A DNA stretch of 28,129 nt from SURF-21 sp964510515 (GCA_964510515.1 CAZEAU010000030.1:1-28129); one strand, 5' to 3'. Shown: positions 15,516-23,468, numbered from the stretch's first letter. Translations and numbers: made by a program. Notes: generated from the letters alone by a model not told the origin.

Positions 15516-16061
15516 TCAGGGAACGTAGAGGACGACCAGGAGCTCGGCCTTTTCCCTGCCCGGGTTGCTCAGCTCGTGGGGGAGGGAGGAGTCGAAACTG
15601 ATGCTTGCGCCCTGCTTGAGGGCGGTGGTCTTGCCGCCGACCTTTATCCTCAAGCCGCCGCGCAGGACGTAGATGAACTCCTCGCCCTCGTGGTGGTATT
15701 CGACGCCTTTGTGCTCCGTTCCCGCGTCGATGCTCACCAGGTAGGCCCCCAGATGCCTCTTCTCGCCCGGCGTGCTCAGGGGCTTGTAGGCGTAGGAGGC
15801 GACCCGCTTCTCGTGGCTGCTCGCCCGCTTCTGCGCCGCCTCCCTGCCGCGCTCGCCCTGCAGGCGCTCCATGTCCACGTGCAGGATGCGGCTCAGCTGC
15901 AGCACCACCGCCACCGGCGGCGCCGCCCTCCCCTCCTCGATGTCCGCCAGGAAGTCCTGCGGGTAGCCGCTGTCGCGGGCGAGGTCCTCCAGGCTTATCC
16001 TCCTCGCCTTCCGCAGCTTCCTGACCCTCTCCCCGAAAGATTCCTCCGCTTTCCTGGCCAT
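15516..16061 (-). CDS. XRE-family transcriptional regulator with C-terminal cupin domain
   Basis: 181 residues: an N-terminal helix-turn-helix of the XRE/Cro type (FGERVRKLRKARRISLEDLA, then DSGYPQDFLADIEEGRAAP, about 9-48) and a C-terminal cupin_2 sensor (HHEGEEFIYVLRGGLRIKV and SFDSSLPHELSNPG, about 123-170). The linker (about 85-110) is basic. Regulators of this layout commonly sense a small metabolite or metal through the cupin and control adjacent genes. It leads the acyl-CoA dehydrogenase by 9 nt, so it may autoregulate that operon. AGGGGA lies 6 nt before the ATG. Its binding site may be the inverted repeat at 16269-16287. Confidence 0.92.
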   Translation of the reverse strand: MARKAEESFGERVRKLRKARRISLEDLARDSGYPQDFLADIEEGRAAPPVAVVLQLSRILHVDMERLQGERGREAAQKRASSHEKRVASYAYKPLSTPGEKRHLGAYLVSIDAGTEHKGVEYHHEGEEFIYVLRGGLRIKVGGKTTALKQGASISFDSSLPHELSNPGREKAELLVVLYVP

Positions 16062-16244
16062 TTGATCCCCTTAAGCCCCGTGCGCGGCCCGGTTTCCTGC
16101 AGAGAGCAAAACGTTCCCCTGCGAATCCCGCAAGGTCGCGGCCGCCCTCCCGCGGGAGCCCCGCCATGGTGCCGTGCCCGCGACCCTCGTGCGCCTCGAG
16201 CCGGCCCGCTGCATCATCGCCCGGGCGCGCCTGCCGACTACAAT

Positions 16245-16253
16245 ATTCTAACA
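16245..16253 (-). promoter_or_regulatory. Extended -10 promoter candidate for the XRE-cupin operon
   Basis: The minus strand reads TGTTAGAAT, an extended -10 (TGn plus TAGAAT, one mismatch to TATAAT), about 184 nt upstream of the XRE-cupin start. No good -35 is present; extended -10 promoters can do without one. The long leader that would result shows no evident structure. Confidence 0.4.
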
Positions 16254-16268
16254 TTCAGCGTGCGGACT

Positions 16269-16287
16269 GACGCGGCCGAGCCGCGTC
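16269..16287. promoter_or_regulatory. Perfect inverted repeat upstream of the XRE-cupin promoter
   Basis: GACGCGGC and GCCGCGTC form an 8-bp perfect dyad around CGA. It covers what would be the -35 region of the extended -10 candidate at 16245-16253. It could be an operator for the XRE-cupin protein, or the terminator stem of the leftward AbiE operon, though no T-run follows. The rest of 16062-16583 holds no gene I can support. Confidence 0.35.
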
Positions 16288-16583
16288 GCCCACCGCTTCC
16301 TCCCGCGAAACCGTCATATACGATCTACACCTCATACAAAGCGATAAGCACTACCGAAGCATGGCGGAGATCCGCCCATTGAAGGAATACCGAGTGCGGC
16401 AAAGACGGCGGCCTGGCTTGGTGCTCTCTACCCCTCCTATGGCAATAAAGACAGATTGGTTTATATGGGCAAGACAGAGGGCGTGATCCCTTGTATTTCC
16501 TGATCTGCTTGCTTGCCCCGTACGCTGAAAACATCGCAATCATAATCTAATATTTGGGTAAGAACTCTCTTTGGGAGGTTTCT

Positions 16584-16745
16584 GTGAGACAGCTCATGAT
16601 CATCGTTGAAAAGCATCCGGACGGTTATATTGCTTACCCACTCGGGATAGAGGGTGTTGAGGGTGTTGTGGTTGGCCAGGGGGACTAGTACGAAGAAGCC
16701 CGGCAGTGGATGACATCGCCGAGTTAAAGATATATGAAATGATGC
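16584..16745 (+). pseudogene. Decayed HicB-like antitoxin
   Basis: GTG at 16584 with GGGAGG 5 nt upstream opens a frame reading VRQLMIIVEKHPDGYIAYPL followed by GVVVGQGD, the N-terminal part of the HicB antitoxin fold (VEKHPDGY.A.PL.GVVGQGDTYEEAL). A TAG at 16686 replaces the expected threonine codon; the frame goes on with YEEA, then a one-base shift leads to AVDDIAELKIYEMM in another frame. An in-frame six-base duplication (GGTGTTGAG / GGTGTT) is also visible. No HicA toxin is seen beside it. HicB normally neutralises HicA, an mRNA-cleaving toxin; this copy is presumably dead. Confidence 0.6.
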
Positions 16746-16772
16746 CCATCCTGCTGTCACCGCATCGATTAT

Positions 16773-17576
16773 CTACCGGAGAAGGCGCATGACGTTGTTC
16801 CTGTTGAGAACGGCAGGGTCTGCTCCCGGCCCCAGGAAGGGAGCCACATCGCCCACTGCTTCCTCCCATGAAACCAGCTCGAGTCTTTCCCGGACCGCTT
16901 TGCGCCAGTTCCTTATATTCAACGGACTCCCATCCCATCCCGTCTGCCGCAGTGCGTTGTTGAGGTAATCGAGATTTGGCGGGGGCCATTCCGGATCACT
17001 CAAGTACCAGGCAAGATCATAGAGATCGCGCCCCTTGAAATATGGGCGCTGCAGGATAGCGTGCAGCTTGCCCGCCACGAGAGTAGCCCTGTCGTGATGC
17101 TGCAGCTGCAGGACGACGTAGCGCCTGATGACCGTGGTGGCAAGGGTCGCGCCCGCTGGGGGGCGTGTATCCACTTCCACCTTTACAGATAATGTCTCTC
17201 TGCGGTGTGGGGACAGGCCCAAATCATAATATAGCCCCGGGAAGTGTATGAAAGCGCTGTGCACGCTCTTCTTATCGTTGACCTTGAACTGCACCTCGTA
17301 CCTCTCCAGGGAGAATTCCCTCTCGATCGCCCTCATATAAGCGCGGAAATCGTATTCGCCTCTCTTGCCATCAAGGGAGAAATCGAGGTCTTCTGAATAT
17401 CTGGCGGTCGCGAAGAGGAAACGCAATGCCGTGCCCCCGTGAAATGCGAGCGGAACCATGGCCCCCCGGCGCTGCAGGACGGCCAGGATGCGCGCTTGCA
17501 GATACTCTCGAACGTCGTTACGTGCCTGAAGGGGCGATGGTGCGGATCGTATCAGCCCGGACAGGTAGTCCTTCAC
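16773..17576 (-). CDS. abiEii: AbiEii-type nucleotidyltransferase toxin
   Basis: 267 residues of the nucleotidyltransferase AbiEii/AbiGii family, toxin of type IV toxin-antitoxin systems that act in abortive phage infection; characterised members transfer nucleotides to RNA targets. The motifs are in order: HGGTALRFLF (46-55), SEDLDFSL (61-68) with the metal-binding acidic pair, KVEVD (132-136) with the third acidic residue, and KLHAILQR...KGRDLYDLAWYL (170-192). All key residues look intact. Its ATG overlaps the antitoxin stop as ATGA, so the two are coupled with the antitoxin first, the standard order. Confidence 0.9.
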   Translation of the reverse strand: MKDYLSGLIRSAPSPLQARNDVREYLQARILAVLQRRGAMVPLAFHGGTALRFLFATARYSEDLDFSLDGKRGEYDFRAYMRAIEREFSLERYEVQFKVNDKKSVHSAFIHFPGLYYDLGLSPHRRETLSVKVEVDTRPPAGATLATTVIRRYVVLQLQHHDRATLVAGKLHAILQRPYFKGRDLYDLAWYLSDPEWPPPNLDYLNNALRQTGWDGSPLNIRNWRKAVRERLELVSWEEAVGDVAPFLGPGADPAVLNRNNVMRLLR

Positions 17577-18214
17577 AGCGCCTCGTACTCCCCTGCCTCC
17601 ATATACGCCATCTCTTTCAATCTTTTTGCTGCCCTGCGCAGTTTAGGACTGCCGGCTTCCTCGGCGAGGACCATCATTAAATGAAAGTCCAGTGTTTCCA
17701 GGTTCTCGAGTCGCAGTTCCTGAAGATATGCCGGCCGATCGGATCCGGGTTGGAGATGAAGCAAATCGAGCAAAGCCTTTTCCGGGGTGGCGACCAGAGC
17801 TGCCTGTCCCCCGCCCAGGTCCTCCATATGACTTCCGAAGAATAATCCCTTCTTGATGTGACGGTATGAGAAGTCTCCGAGGGCGGTGCTCCAAAGGCCC
17901 GGCCGCGATGTAGTGACGCTGGTAACCACGGGCACATGTTCCGGGATGATGCCATGGTGGGCGAGGGCCGACTGCAGGCTCACATAGGAAGGGCGCACGA
18001 TATGGTTTGCGACCAGGAAGGGGTGCGGCTTGACCTTCTGATATGGCGGTGCCAGGGCGTACAGGCCGCGACGCAGCTGCAGCAGGCGGCCGGAAGCGGT
18101 CAGGCGCGACAGCTGCCGGCGTACGCTCGCGGGGTCGATGTCCCCCGCCAGGAGCAGCCCGGTCTCGAACAGCGGCTCATTGCCCACTATCTCCTGTAAT
18201 CTTTCATATTTCAT
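17573..18214 (-). CDS. abiEi: AbiEi-type antitoxin (transcriptional regulator)
   Basis: 213 residues from ATG 18214. The N-terminal winged helix-turn-helix (DIDPASVRRQLSRLTASGRL, then LQLRRGLYALAP) precedes an AbiEi-type C-terminal domain that starts PHPFLVANHIVRPSYVSLQS and contains ATPEKALLDLLHL. AbiEi proteins bind inverted repeats in their own promoter and block the toxin's action. An upstream frame extension to 18361 exists but lacks domain support, and ATG 18214 opens the homologous region. It has no good Shine-Dalgarno; the upstream 60 nt is AT-rich (GTTAAAC and TATAT words), so a promoter close to the start, perhaps with a very short leader, is likely. Confidence 0.85.
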   Translation of the reverse strand: MKYERLQEIVGNEPLFETGLLLAGDIDPASVRRQLSRLTASGRLLQLRRGLYALAPPYQKVKPHPFLVANHIVRPSYVSLQSALAHHGIIPEHVPVVTSVTTSRPGLWSTALGDFSYRHIKKGLFFGSHMEDLGGGQAALVATPEKALLDLLHLQPGSDRPAYLQELRLENLETLDFHLMMVLAEEAGSPKLRRAAKRLKEMAYMEAGEYEAL

Positions 18215-18386
18215 GTTATTAATATGCCATATATGTCTATATCCTACAATGTTTAACCCTTCATTGCGCGCAAAGAGCGCCCTTTCATTGAGCCGGCCTG
18301 CAAGACCACTCACTTCATAACCGGCGACATCCGGCAACTCGGTAAATACTTCTCCAGACAAATCCTGTCGACAAGCTTGTGGCTAT

Positions 18387-18440
18387 TAAGTGGACCCGAT
18401 TTGCTTGGACACCGCATGAGTACAACCTTATCTCCAAGGA
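18387..18440. repeat. 55-bp palindromic repeat, copy C (inverted, diverged)
   Basis: On the plus strand TAAG, TGGACCCGATTT, CTTGGACAC, AACCTTAT and TCCAAGGA follow in the same order as in the reverse complement of copies A and B, with about ten differences and one missing base. It lies upstream of the AbiE pair. The 177 nt to its right (18441-18617) hold no gene I can support; a purine-rich stretch there encodes only a low-complexity arginine-rich frame. Confidence 0.7.
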
Positions 18441-18617
18441 GGTGGGAAGACGCCGGATGCTGGAAGCGAGGAGGAGACGCAGGAAGAGAAAGAGGGAGAA
18501 TCCAGGCTGGACGCTGTCTCAGGCGGCGAGATCACCCTCGACCCCGGCGCAGCGCAGGGGGTGCATATAACACTGGCCGGGAGATAGCGGGAGGCCGCAG
18601 GCCCCCGGCGCGGCCTC

Positions 18618-19181
18618 TCAGAGCTGATACTCCTCGCGGATGAAGTCCACCCAGGGCTTGAAGGCCTCGATCTCCTCCGCGTCCATCTCGTCCAGGAAAA
18701 TGGTCTTGACCGTGGCCACCAGCTGCACCAGGCGCACGGCGGCCTTGTTGTAGCGCACGATGGTCGGCAGGTGTCCCTTGAGCTTGATCTTGCCCTGCAT
18801 GAGGCCCTTGACCACGTCCAGCTCGCCGGTCATCACCTGCTTCCAACGCTCGTAGGCGGCGGTGAGCACATAGTCGCCGCCCTCTCCCGCCTCGGTGGGC
18901 ACCAGGCGCACGCCGCGGCAGTCGCCATGCCAGAGGTCGATGAGCAGGTACATATCGTGCTCGAGGCCCACATCCGGCTCGGCGGTGATGTGTATGACCA
19001 CCCCGCCCTCCCAGTCCTTGGCCAGCTTGCGGTACTCCTCGTCGCCCTGTATCAACGCCTCGTAGGTAGCTATCCAGGAGGGGGTGCCCAGGATATAGGG
19101 CTCCCGCTCCACGTCCAGCAGGTCGCGCATGAGCTTGCTGAAGGATTCCTCCCACTCCTGTGTCCCATAGGTGTAAGGCAT
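18618..19181 (-). CDS. SCP2 sterol-carrier domain protein
   Basis: 187-residue soluble protein whose C-terminal half matches the SCP-2 sterol-transfer fold: YVLTAAYERWKQVMTGELD followed by GLMQGKIKLKGHLPTIVRYN, the block where SCP2 proteins line their lipid tunnel. The N-terminal part (MPYTYGTQEWEESFSKLMRD) resembles that of bacterial SCP2-like stand-alone proteins in Actinobacteria and Chloroflexi. Likely binds an acyl-CoA or other lipid; the ligand is unknown. The ATG has GGGGGGAACT just upstream and an extended -10 promoter 45 nt away, so it is probably transcribed on its own rather than with the OtsB1-like gene upstream. Confidence 0.85.
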   Translation of the reverse strand: MPYTYGTQEWEESFSKLMRDLLDVEREPYILGTPSWIATYEALIQGDEEYRKLAKDWEGGVVIHITAEPDVGLEHDMYLLIDLWHGDCRGVRLVPTEAGEGGDYVLTAAYERWKQVMTGELDVVKGLMQGKIKLKGHLPTIVRYNKAAVRLVQLVATVKTIFLDEMDAEEIEAFKPWVDFIREEYQL

Positions 19182-19223
19182 AGTTCCCCCCTCGCTTGCG
19201 AATCCGCCATAGCCGTGTGCACG

Positions 19224-19232
19224 ATTATAGCA
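19224..19232 (-). promoter_or_regulatory. Extended -10 promoter for the SCP2 gene
   Basis: The minus strand reads TGCTATAAT, a perfect extended -10 (TGn plus TATAAT). The predicted start near 19217 gives a leader of about 36 nt before the ATG at 19181, with a GGGGGG ribosome site. No -35 match. Confidence 0.55.
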
Positions 19233-19257
19233 CTGCCGCCTCGCCGTTGCCGGCAGC

Positions 19258-19277
19258 GGCGGCGCGGGCTCGCCGCC
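19258..19277 (-). terminator. GC hairpin after the OtsB1-like gene
   Basis: GGCGGCG and CGCCGCC form a 7-bp stem with a 6-nt loop, 13 nt after the OtsB1-like stop codon and just before the SCP2 promoter. There is no T-run, so it may be a weak or factor-dependent terminator, or an mRNA 3'-end stabiliser. Confidence 0.35.
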
Positions 19278-19289
19278 AGGGGCGGCCGC

Positions 19290-22200
19290 CTACAGCGCCA
19301 CCTGCGCCGTCTCTCCCTCGCGCAGCTCCAGGATCTTGCCCCCCACCTCCACCCTGACCACGCCCGCGCCGCCGGAGAGGGCGCGCACGCGGAAGCGATC
19401 GCGCGTGATGTCGAGGTCCAGCCACTGCCCGCGGTAGCGTATCTGCATGGCCAGCCCGTTCATCTCCTCGGGGAAGACGGGATTGAATCGCAGCACGTCG
19501 CCGCGGCACTCCAGGCCGGTGTAGGCGCGCCCGACGATATCCACGCATCCCGCCATGGCCCCCAGGTGTATGCCCTCCGGGGTGGTGCCGCCCTGCACGT
19601 CGGCGAAGTCGGTGAGCAATGCCACGTTGAAGAGCTCCCAGGAATGGGAGCGATCGCGCCGCGCTGCCACCCAGGAGTGGATGATCCAGCTCAAAGAGGA
19701 GCCGTTGGAGGTGCGCGCGAGGTAGTAATCGATGTTGGCGGGTATCATCGCGGGGTCGAAGTCGTAGCCCAGCTGGGCGAAGAGCTCCCCCAGCTCCTCC
19801 GCGGAGAAGAGGTAGAAGAGCATGAGCACGTCGGCCTGCTTGGAGGCCTTGTAGCGGTTGCAGGTGTCGCCCTCCGCCTCCAGGATGCGGTCGAGGCGCT
19901 GGATGTTGCCATACTTCCTGCTGTACCCCTCCCAGTCGAGCTCGAGCAGGTCGTCGTAGCCCTCGAACTGGCTGATGATGCCGCCGGAGTGGAACACCAG
20001 CCGCATCTTGCGGCTCATCTCCCGCCAGCGCTCTATCTCCACCTCCTCTATCTCCAGCTTCCCGCGCAGCTCGTCCAGGTACTCCGGTGGCAGGATATGG
20101 AAGAGATCGAGGGCGCGGTTCATGACAAAAGCCACCATGACGTTGGTGTAAGCGTTGTTGTCGAGCCCCGGGGTCTCGGCGCCGGGGTAGGCGTCGTGAT
20201 ACTCGTCCGGTCCCATGACCCCCTTGATCTCATAGCGCTCCAGCTGCGGGTTGTATTCGGCCAGGGAGGCCCAGAAGCGCGCGATCTCCAGTATCATCTC
20301 CGCGCCGTACCAGGAGAGGAATTCCAGGTCCCCGGTGACCTGGTAGTACTGCCATATGTTGTAAACGATGGCCACGTTGATATGCCTCTGCAGGTGGGAG
20401 TGGTCGGGCAGCCAGTTCCCGGACACGGGGTTGAGGTGGACCTCCTGGGTCTCCTCGCGGCCGTCGCTGCCGCTCTGCCAGGGGAACATGGCCCCCCGGT
20501 AGCCCAGCTTGTGCGCCGCCTTGCGCGCCTCGTTGAGGCGGCGGTAGCGGTACATGAGCAGCGAGCGCGTTATCTGCGGGGTGCGGTAGTTCAGGAAGGG
20601 GAAGATGATGAGCTCGTCCCAGAAGATGTGGCCACGATAGGCCTCGCCATGCCATCCCCGCGAGGGCATGCCCACGTCGATGTCCAGGGAGTGCATGCAC
20701 GCCGTCTGCAGCAGGTGGAAGCGGTAGAGGCGCAGTATGCGCTGGGCGTAGTGCTGCTCGCGCAGGTCGTAGAGGTGCAGGCCCACCTCGAAGCGACTCC
20801 ACAGGTGGCTCCAGGCGAGGGCGTGGGAGCGCAGCAGCCCCTGGAACCTGTCCGCCCCTTCCACCGCCTTGCGCGCGGCCAGGCCGCACTCGGAGATGGC
20901 GCTGTCGCGGGAGGTGTACACGGCCACCGTCTTCTCCACCACCACCCGCTCTCCCTTGGCCGCATCCACCTGGATGAGCAGGGCGGCGCAGCCCGGCTGC
21001 AGGGAGGCCGTCCTCTGCGCGGACAGCGGCTCGCCGTTGCGGAAGACCTCCGTCCTCGCCGCCTGGGCCACCTCGATGCGGGACTGGTTGGTGCGCACCT
21101 TGAGCAGCACGGTGTCCTCGCCCACGCGCCCCTCCCCCACCGTCTCCAGGTGGCGGGCGTTGAGGCTGCGGTACCTCTCCACCCCCTCGTTGGTGACCGT
21201 ACCGTCCAAGGCGGAGCGTATCTCCAGGCGCCCCGACCAGTTCAGCGGAACGATGGTCGTCTCCATGGCCGCCAGGTGCATGTCCGCCTGGCTCACCAGG
21301 CGGCGGGAGTGCATCCTCGTCTCCCTGCCCTGCGCATCGCGCCAGTGAACGTGGCGGTGAAGCACCCCGCTCTTCATGTGCAGTTCCTGGCGGTAGGAGA
21401 TGAGCCCCTCCGCGGCGGGATGGAACCACTCCCCGCCGGCGGCGCGCACCTCGAGCTGCAGCCAGTTGGGCAAATTGACCAGGTCCTCGTTCTCCACCAC
21501 CCGCCCGGCGATCTCCGTCTGCAGGCGGTTGTAGCCGCCCGCCAGGTAGGTGCCGGGGTAATGTGCGCCACCGGCCCGCGCCTCTTGCGCCGCCCCGCGG
21601 GTGGCGAAATAGCCGTTGCCCAGGGTGCACAGCGCCTCCCTCAGTCCCTCCTCCGCGGGCTCGTATCCCTCCTGCGCCAGCCACCAGGTGCTCTCCTCCT
21701 CCAGCAGGGCGGTGAGCCGGGCCAGGAAGGCGCCCACCTCGCCGGTGTCGCGCAGGCGGTACTGGGCCCGGGTGCAGCGCGGCTCCTCCCCCACCACCAC
21801 GGTGATGCCGCGCGCCTTGAGCGCCTCGAAGGCGTCCTCGTCGGTGACGTCGTCACCGATGTAGAGGGGCACGCACTGCGGCCCCCCGAGGCTCAGGGCC
21901 TCCATGAACCATTCCACGGCACGGCCCTTGTTCCAGTCTATGTCCGGCTGCAGTTCGTAGACCTTCTTGCCCTCCGTCCGGCGGAAACCCGGGAAGGCGC
22001 GGTTGGCGGAGGCCAGCGCCTCCTCCACCCGCGGGAGATGCTCGTCCGCCACGTTGCGGTAGTGGATGGCGATGGTGAACCTCTTGCGCTCCACCTGGGA
22101 GCCAGGGACGGCGGCGAGCTCCCGTTCCAGGCGGGCCTGGGCGCGGTCGAGGTCGGGGAGGAAGCGCCCCGCCTCCTCGTTCTCCCGCTGGAAGCCACCC

Positions 22201-23246
22201 GGGCCGGCCATCTCGAAGCCGTGGCTGCCCGCGTAATAGATGTCCTCGATGCCCACCAGGTCCCTGACGCCCTCCAGGCCCCGGCCGCTCACCACCGCCA
22301 CCGTGCACTGGCCCGCCAGCTCCAGGACCGCGCCGCGCATGTCCCCGTCCAGCAGGGCGTCCTCGGGGCGGGAGACGATGGGGGTGAGGGTGCCGTCGTA
22401 GTCTAAAAATACCGCCGCGCGCCTGCCGTCGAACCTCTCCTCTATCTCCTCGAAGCTCTCCAGGGCGTGCGGCAAGTCCGCGATGTGCACCTCCACGTCT
22501 ATCTCCGCCAGGTCGCGCACCACCAGGTCGGCCCCGCCCTCGAGCAGCGCCGCCTCCTGGTCCTGGCGGTCGACGCCGATGACCAGCCCGAAGCCGCCGT
22601 CCCGCCCCGCCTGCACCCCGGAGATGGAGTCCTCGAGCACCACGCACCTGCGCGGCTCCACCCCCAGGCGGCGGGCCGCCTCCAGGAACATGTCGGGGTC
22701 GGGCTTGCCCCTGAGGTCGAGGCTCTCGATGTCTATGCCGTCCACGCGGGCCTCGAAGAGGCCGGAGATGCCCGCGGCCTCCAGCACCTCCGCGCAGTTG
22801 CGGCTGGAGGAGGCCACGGCGACGCGGTAGCCGCGGTTGCGCAGGTTGACGATGAGCTGCTGCGAGGACTCGTACACCTCCACCCCTTGGGATTTCATCA
22901 GGCGCAGGAAGATGAGGTCCTTGCGGTTGCCGAGGCCGCACACCGTCTCCAGGCCGGGGGAATCGTCCGGGGTGCCGTAAGGGATGTCGATGCCGCGGGC
23001 GTCGAGGAAGCTCTTCACCCCGTTGTAGCGCGGCTTGCCGTCCACGTAGAGGCGGTAGTCGTCATCGACGGTGAAGGGGACGAAGTCGCCCCCGGCGGCC
23101 CGCGCCTGCAGGTAGTGGTCGAACATCTCCTTCCATGCCGCGGCGTGTAGCCGCGCCGTATGCGTGACCACGCCGTCCAGGTCGAAGATGAGACCATCGT
23201 AGGTGGAACGGGATATGGTCACCGCGTATTCGCAAGCGTAGGACAT
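19290..23246 (-). CDS. otsB1: HAD hydrolase / trehalose-6-phosphate phosphatase / GH65 phosphorylase fusion (OtsB1-like)
   Basis: 1318-residue three-domain protein. Domain 1 (about 10-250) is a beta-phosphoglucomutase-like HAD fold with nucleophile motif FDLDGVV (21-27), VAVASSSRN and GKPDPDMF. Domain 2 (about 270-515) is trehalose-6-phosphate phosphatase: LDYDGTLTPI (281-290), VVSGRGLEGV and YIGDDVTDEDAF. Domain 3 (about 521-1318) is a glycoside hydrolase family 65 fold, with GNGYFATRG near its start and VMGPDEYHDAY, whose glutamate is the usual catalytic acid. GH65 enzymes phosphorolyse trehalose, maltose or kojibiose to beta-glucose-1-phosphate, which the mutase-like domain could isomerise. 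The order and length match mycobacterial Rv2006 (OtsB1, about 1330 residues). ATG 23246 has AGAGG 5 nt upstream; an extension to 23366 is low complexity. No otsA is in the window. Confidence 0.92.
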   Translation of the reverse strand: MSYACEYAVTISRSTYDGLIFDLDGVVTHTARLHAAAWKEMFDHYLQARAAGGDFVPFTVDDDYRLYVDGKPRYNGVKSFLDARGIDIPYGTPDDSPGLETVCGLGNRKDLIFLRLMKSQGVEVYESSQQLIVNLRNRGYRVAVASSSRNCAEVLEAAGISGLFEARVDGIDIESLDLRGKPDPDMFLEAARRLGVEPRRCVVLEDSISGVQAGRDGGFGLVIGVDRQDQEAALLEGGADLVVRDLAEIDVEVHIADLPHALESFEEIEERFDGRRAAVFLDYDGTLTPIVSRPEDALLDGDMRGAVLELAGQCTVAVVSGRGLEGVRDLVGIEDIYYAGSHGFEMAGPGGFQRENEEAGRFLPDLDRAQARLERELAAVPGSQVERKRFTIAIHYRNVADEHLPRVEEALASANRAFPGFRRTEGKKVYELQPDIDWNKGRAVEWFMEALSLGGPQCVPLYIGDDVTDEDAFEALKARGITVVVGEEPRCTRAQYRLRDTGEVGAFLARLTALLEEESTWWLAQEGYEPAEEGLREALCTLGNGYFATRGAAQEARAGGAHYPGTYLAGGYNRLQTEIAGRVVENEDLVNLPNWLQLEVRAAGGEWFHPAAEGLISYRQELHMKSGVLHRHVHWRDAQGRETRMHSRRLVSQADMHLAAMETTIVPLNWSGRLEIRSALDGTVTNEGVERYRSLNARHLETVGEGRVGEDTVLLKVRTNQSRIEVAQAARTEVFRNGEPLSAQRTASLQPGCAALLIQVDAAKGERVVVEKTVAVYTSRDSAISECGLAARKAVEGADRFQGLLRSHALAWSHLWSRFEVGLHLYDLREQHYAQRILRLYRFHLLQTACMHSLDIDVGMPSRGWHGEAYRGHIFWDELIIFPFLNYRTPQITRSLLMYRYRRLNEARKAAHKLGYRGAMFPWQSGSDGREETQEVHLNPVSGNWLPDHSHLQRHINVAIVYNIWQYYQVTGDLEFLSWYGAEMILEIARFWASLAEYNPQLERYEIKGVMGPDEYHDAYPGAETPGLDNNAYTNVMVAFVMNRALDLFHILPPEYLDELRGKLEIEEVEIERWREMSRKMRLVFHSGGIISQFEGYDDLLELDWEGYSRKYGNIQRLDRILEAEGDTCNRYKASKQADVLMLFYLFSAEELGELFAQLGYDFDPAMIPANIDYYLARTSNGSSLSWIIHSWVAARRDRSHSWELFNVALLTDFADVQGGTTPEGIHLGAMAGCVDIVGRAYTGLECRGDVLRFNPVFPEEMNGLAMQIRYRGQWLDLDITRDRFRVRALSGGAGVVRVEVGGKILELREGETAQVAL

Positions 23247-23357
23247 GGTACCTCTTTCCTCCTCCCTCTGCCCCCCTCTGCCCCTCTGCCCCCTCCTCCC
23301 TCCAGTCTGCCACATCGCCCGGGCGGGGTCAGCCCTAAGCGCCGCCCGAGTGGCGCC

Positions 23358-23459
23358 GGCCCTCAAACATGCATCATGGCCGCATGTGCCCGATTATGGG
23401 CGGCCCTCAACGTACATCATGGCCGCATGTGCCCGATTATGGGCGGCCCTCAAACATGC
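23358..23459. repeat. Tandem repeat, 43/44 bp, 2.3 copies
   Basis: GGCCCTCAA occurs at 23358, 23402 and 23445, each starting a unit that continues CATCATGGCCGCATGTGCC and CGATTATGGGC. Copies one and two differ only at ACATG/CGTA just after the first block; the third is cut off after GGCCCTCAAACATG. Each unit contains GCCC/GGGC arms that could pair around GATTAT. It lies between the C_GCAxxG_C_C stop and the OtsB1-like start, in the 5' region of the latter. Confidence 0.85.
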
Positions 23460-23468
23460 GGCACGGCG

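Noticed and set aside
16300..16560. HicA toxin next to the HicB relic
   Set aside because: No HicA-like translation (GSHR..., double-stranded RNA-binding motif) in any frame of either strand.
18771..22406. Very long plus-strand open frame opposite the OtsB1-like gene
   Set aside because: Low-complexity Val/Leu/Ala/Gly/His-rich translation typical of the antisense of GC-rich coding sequence; no domains.
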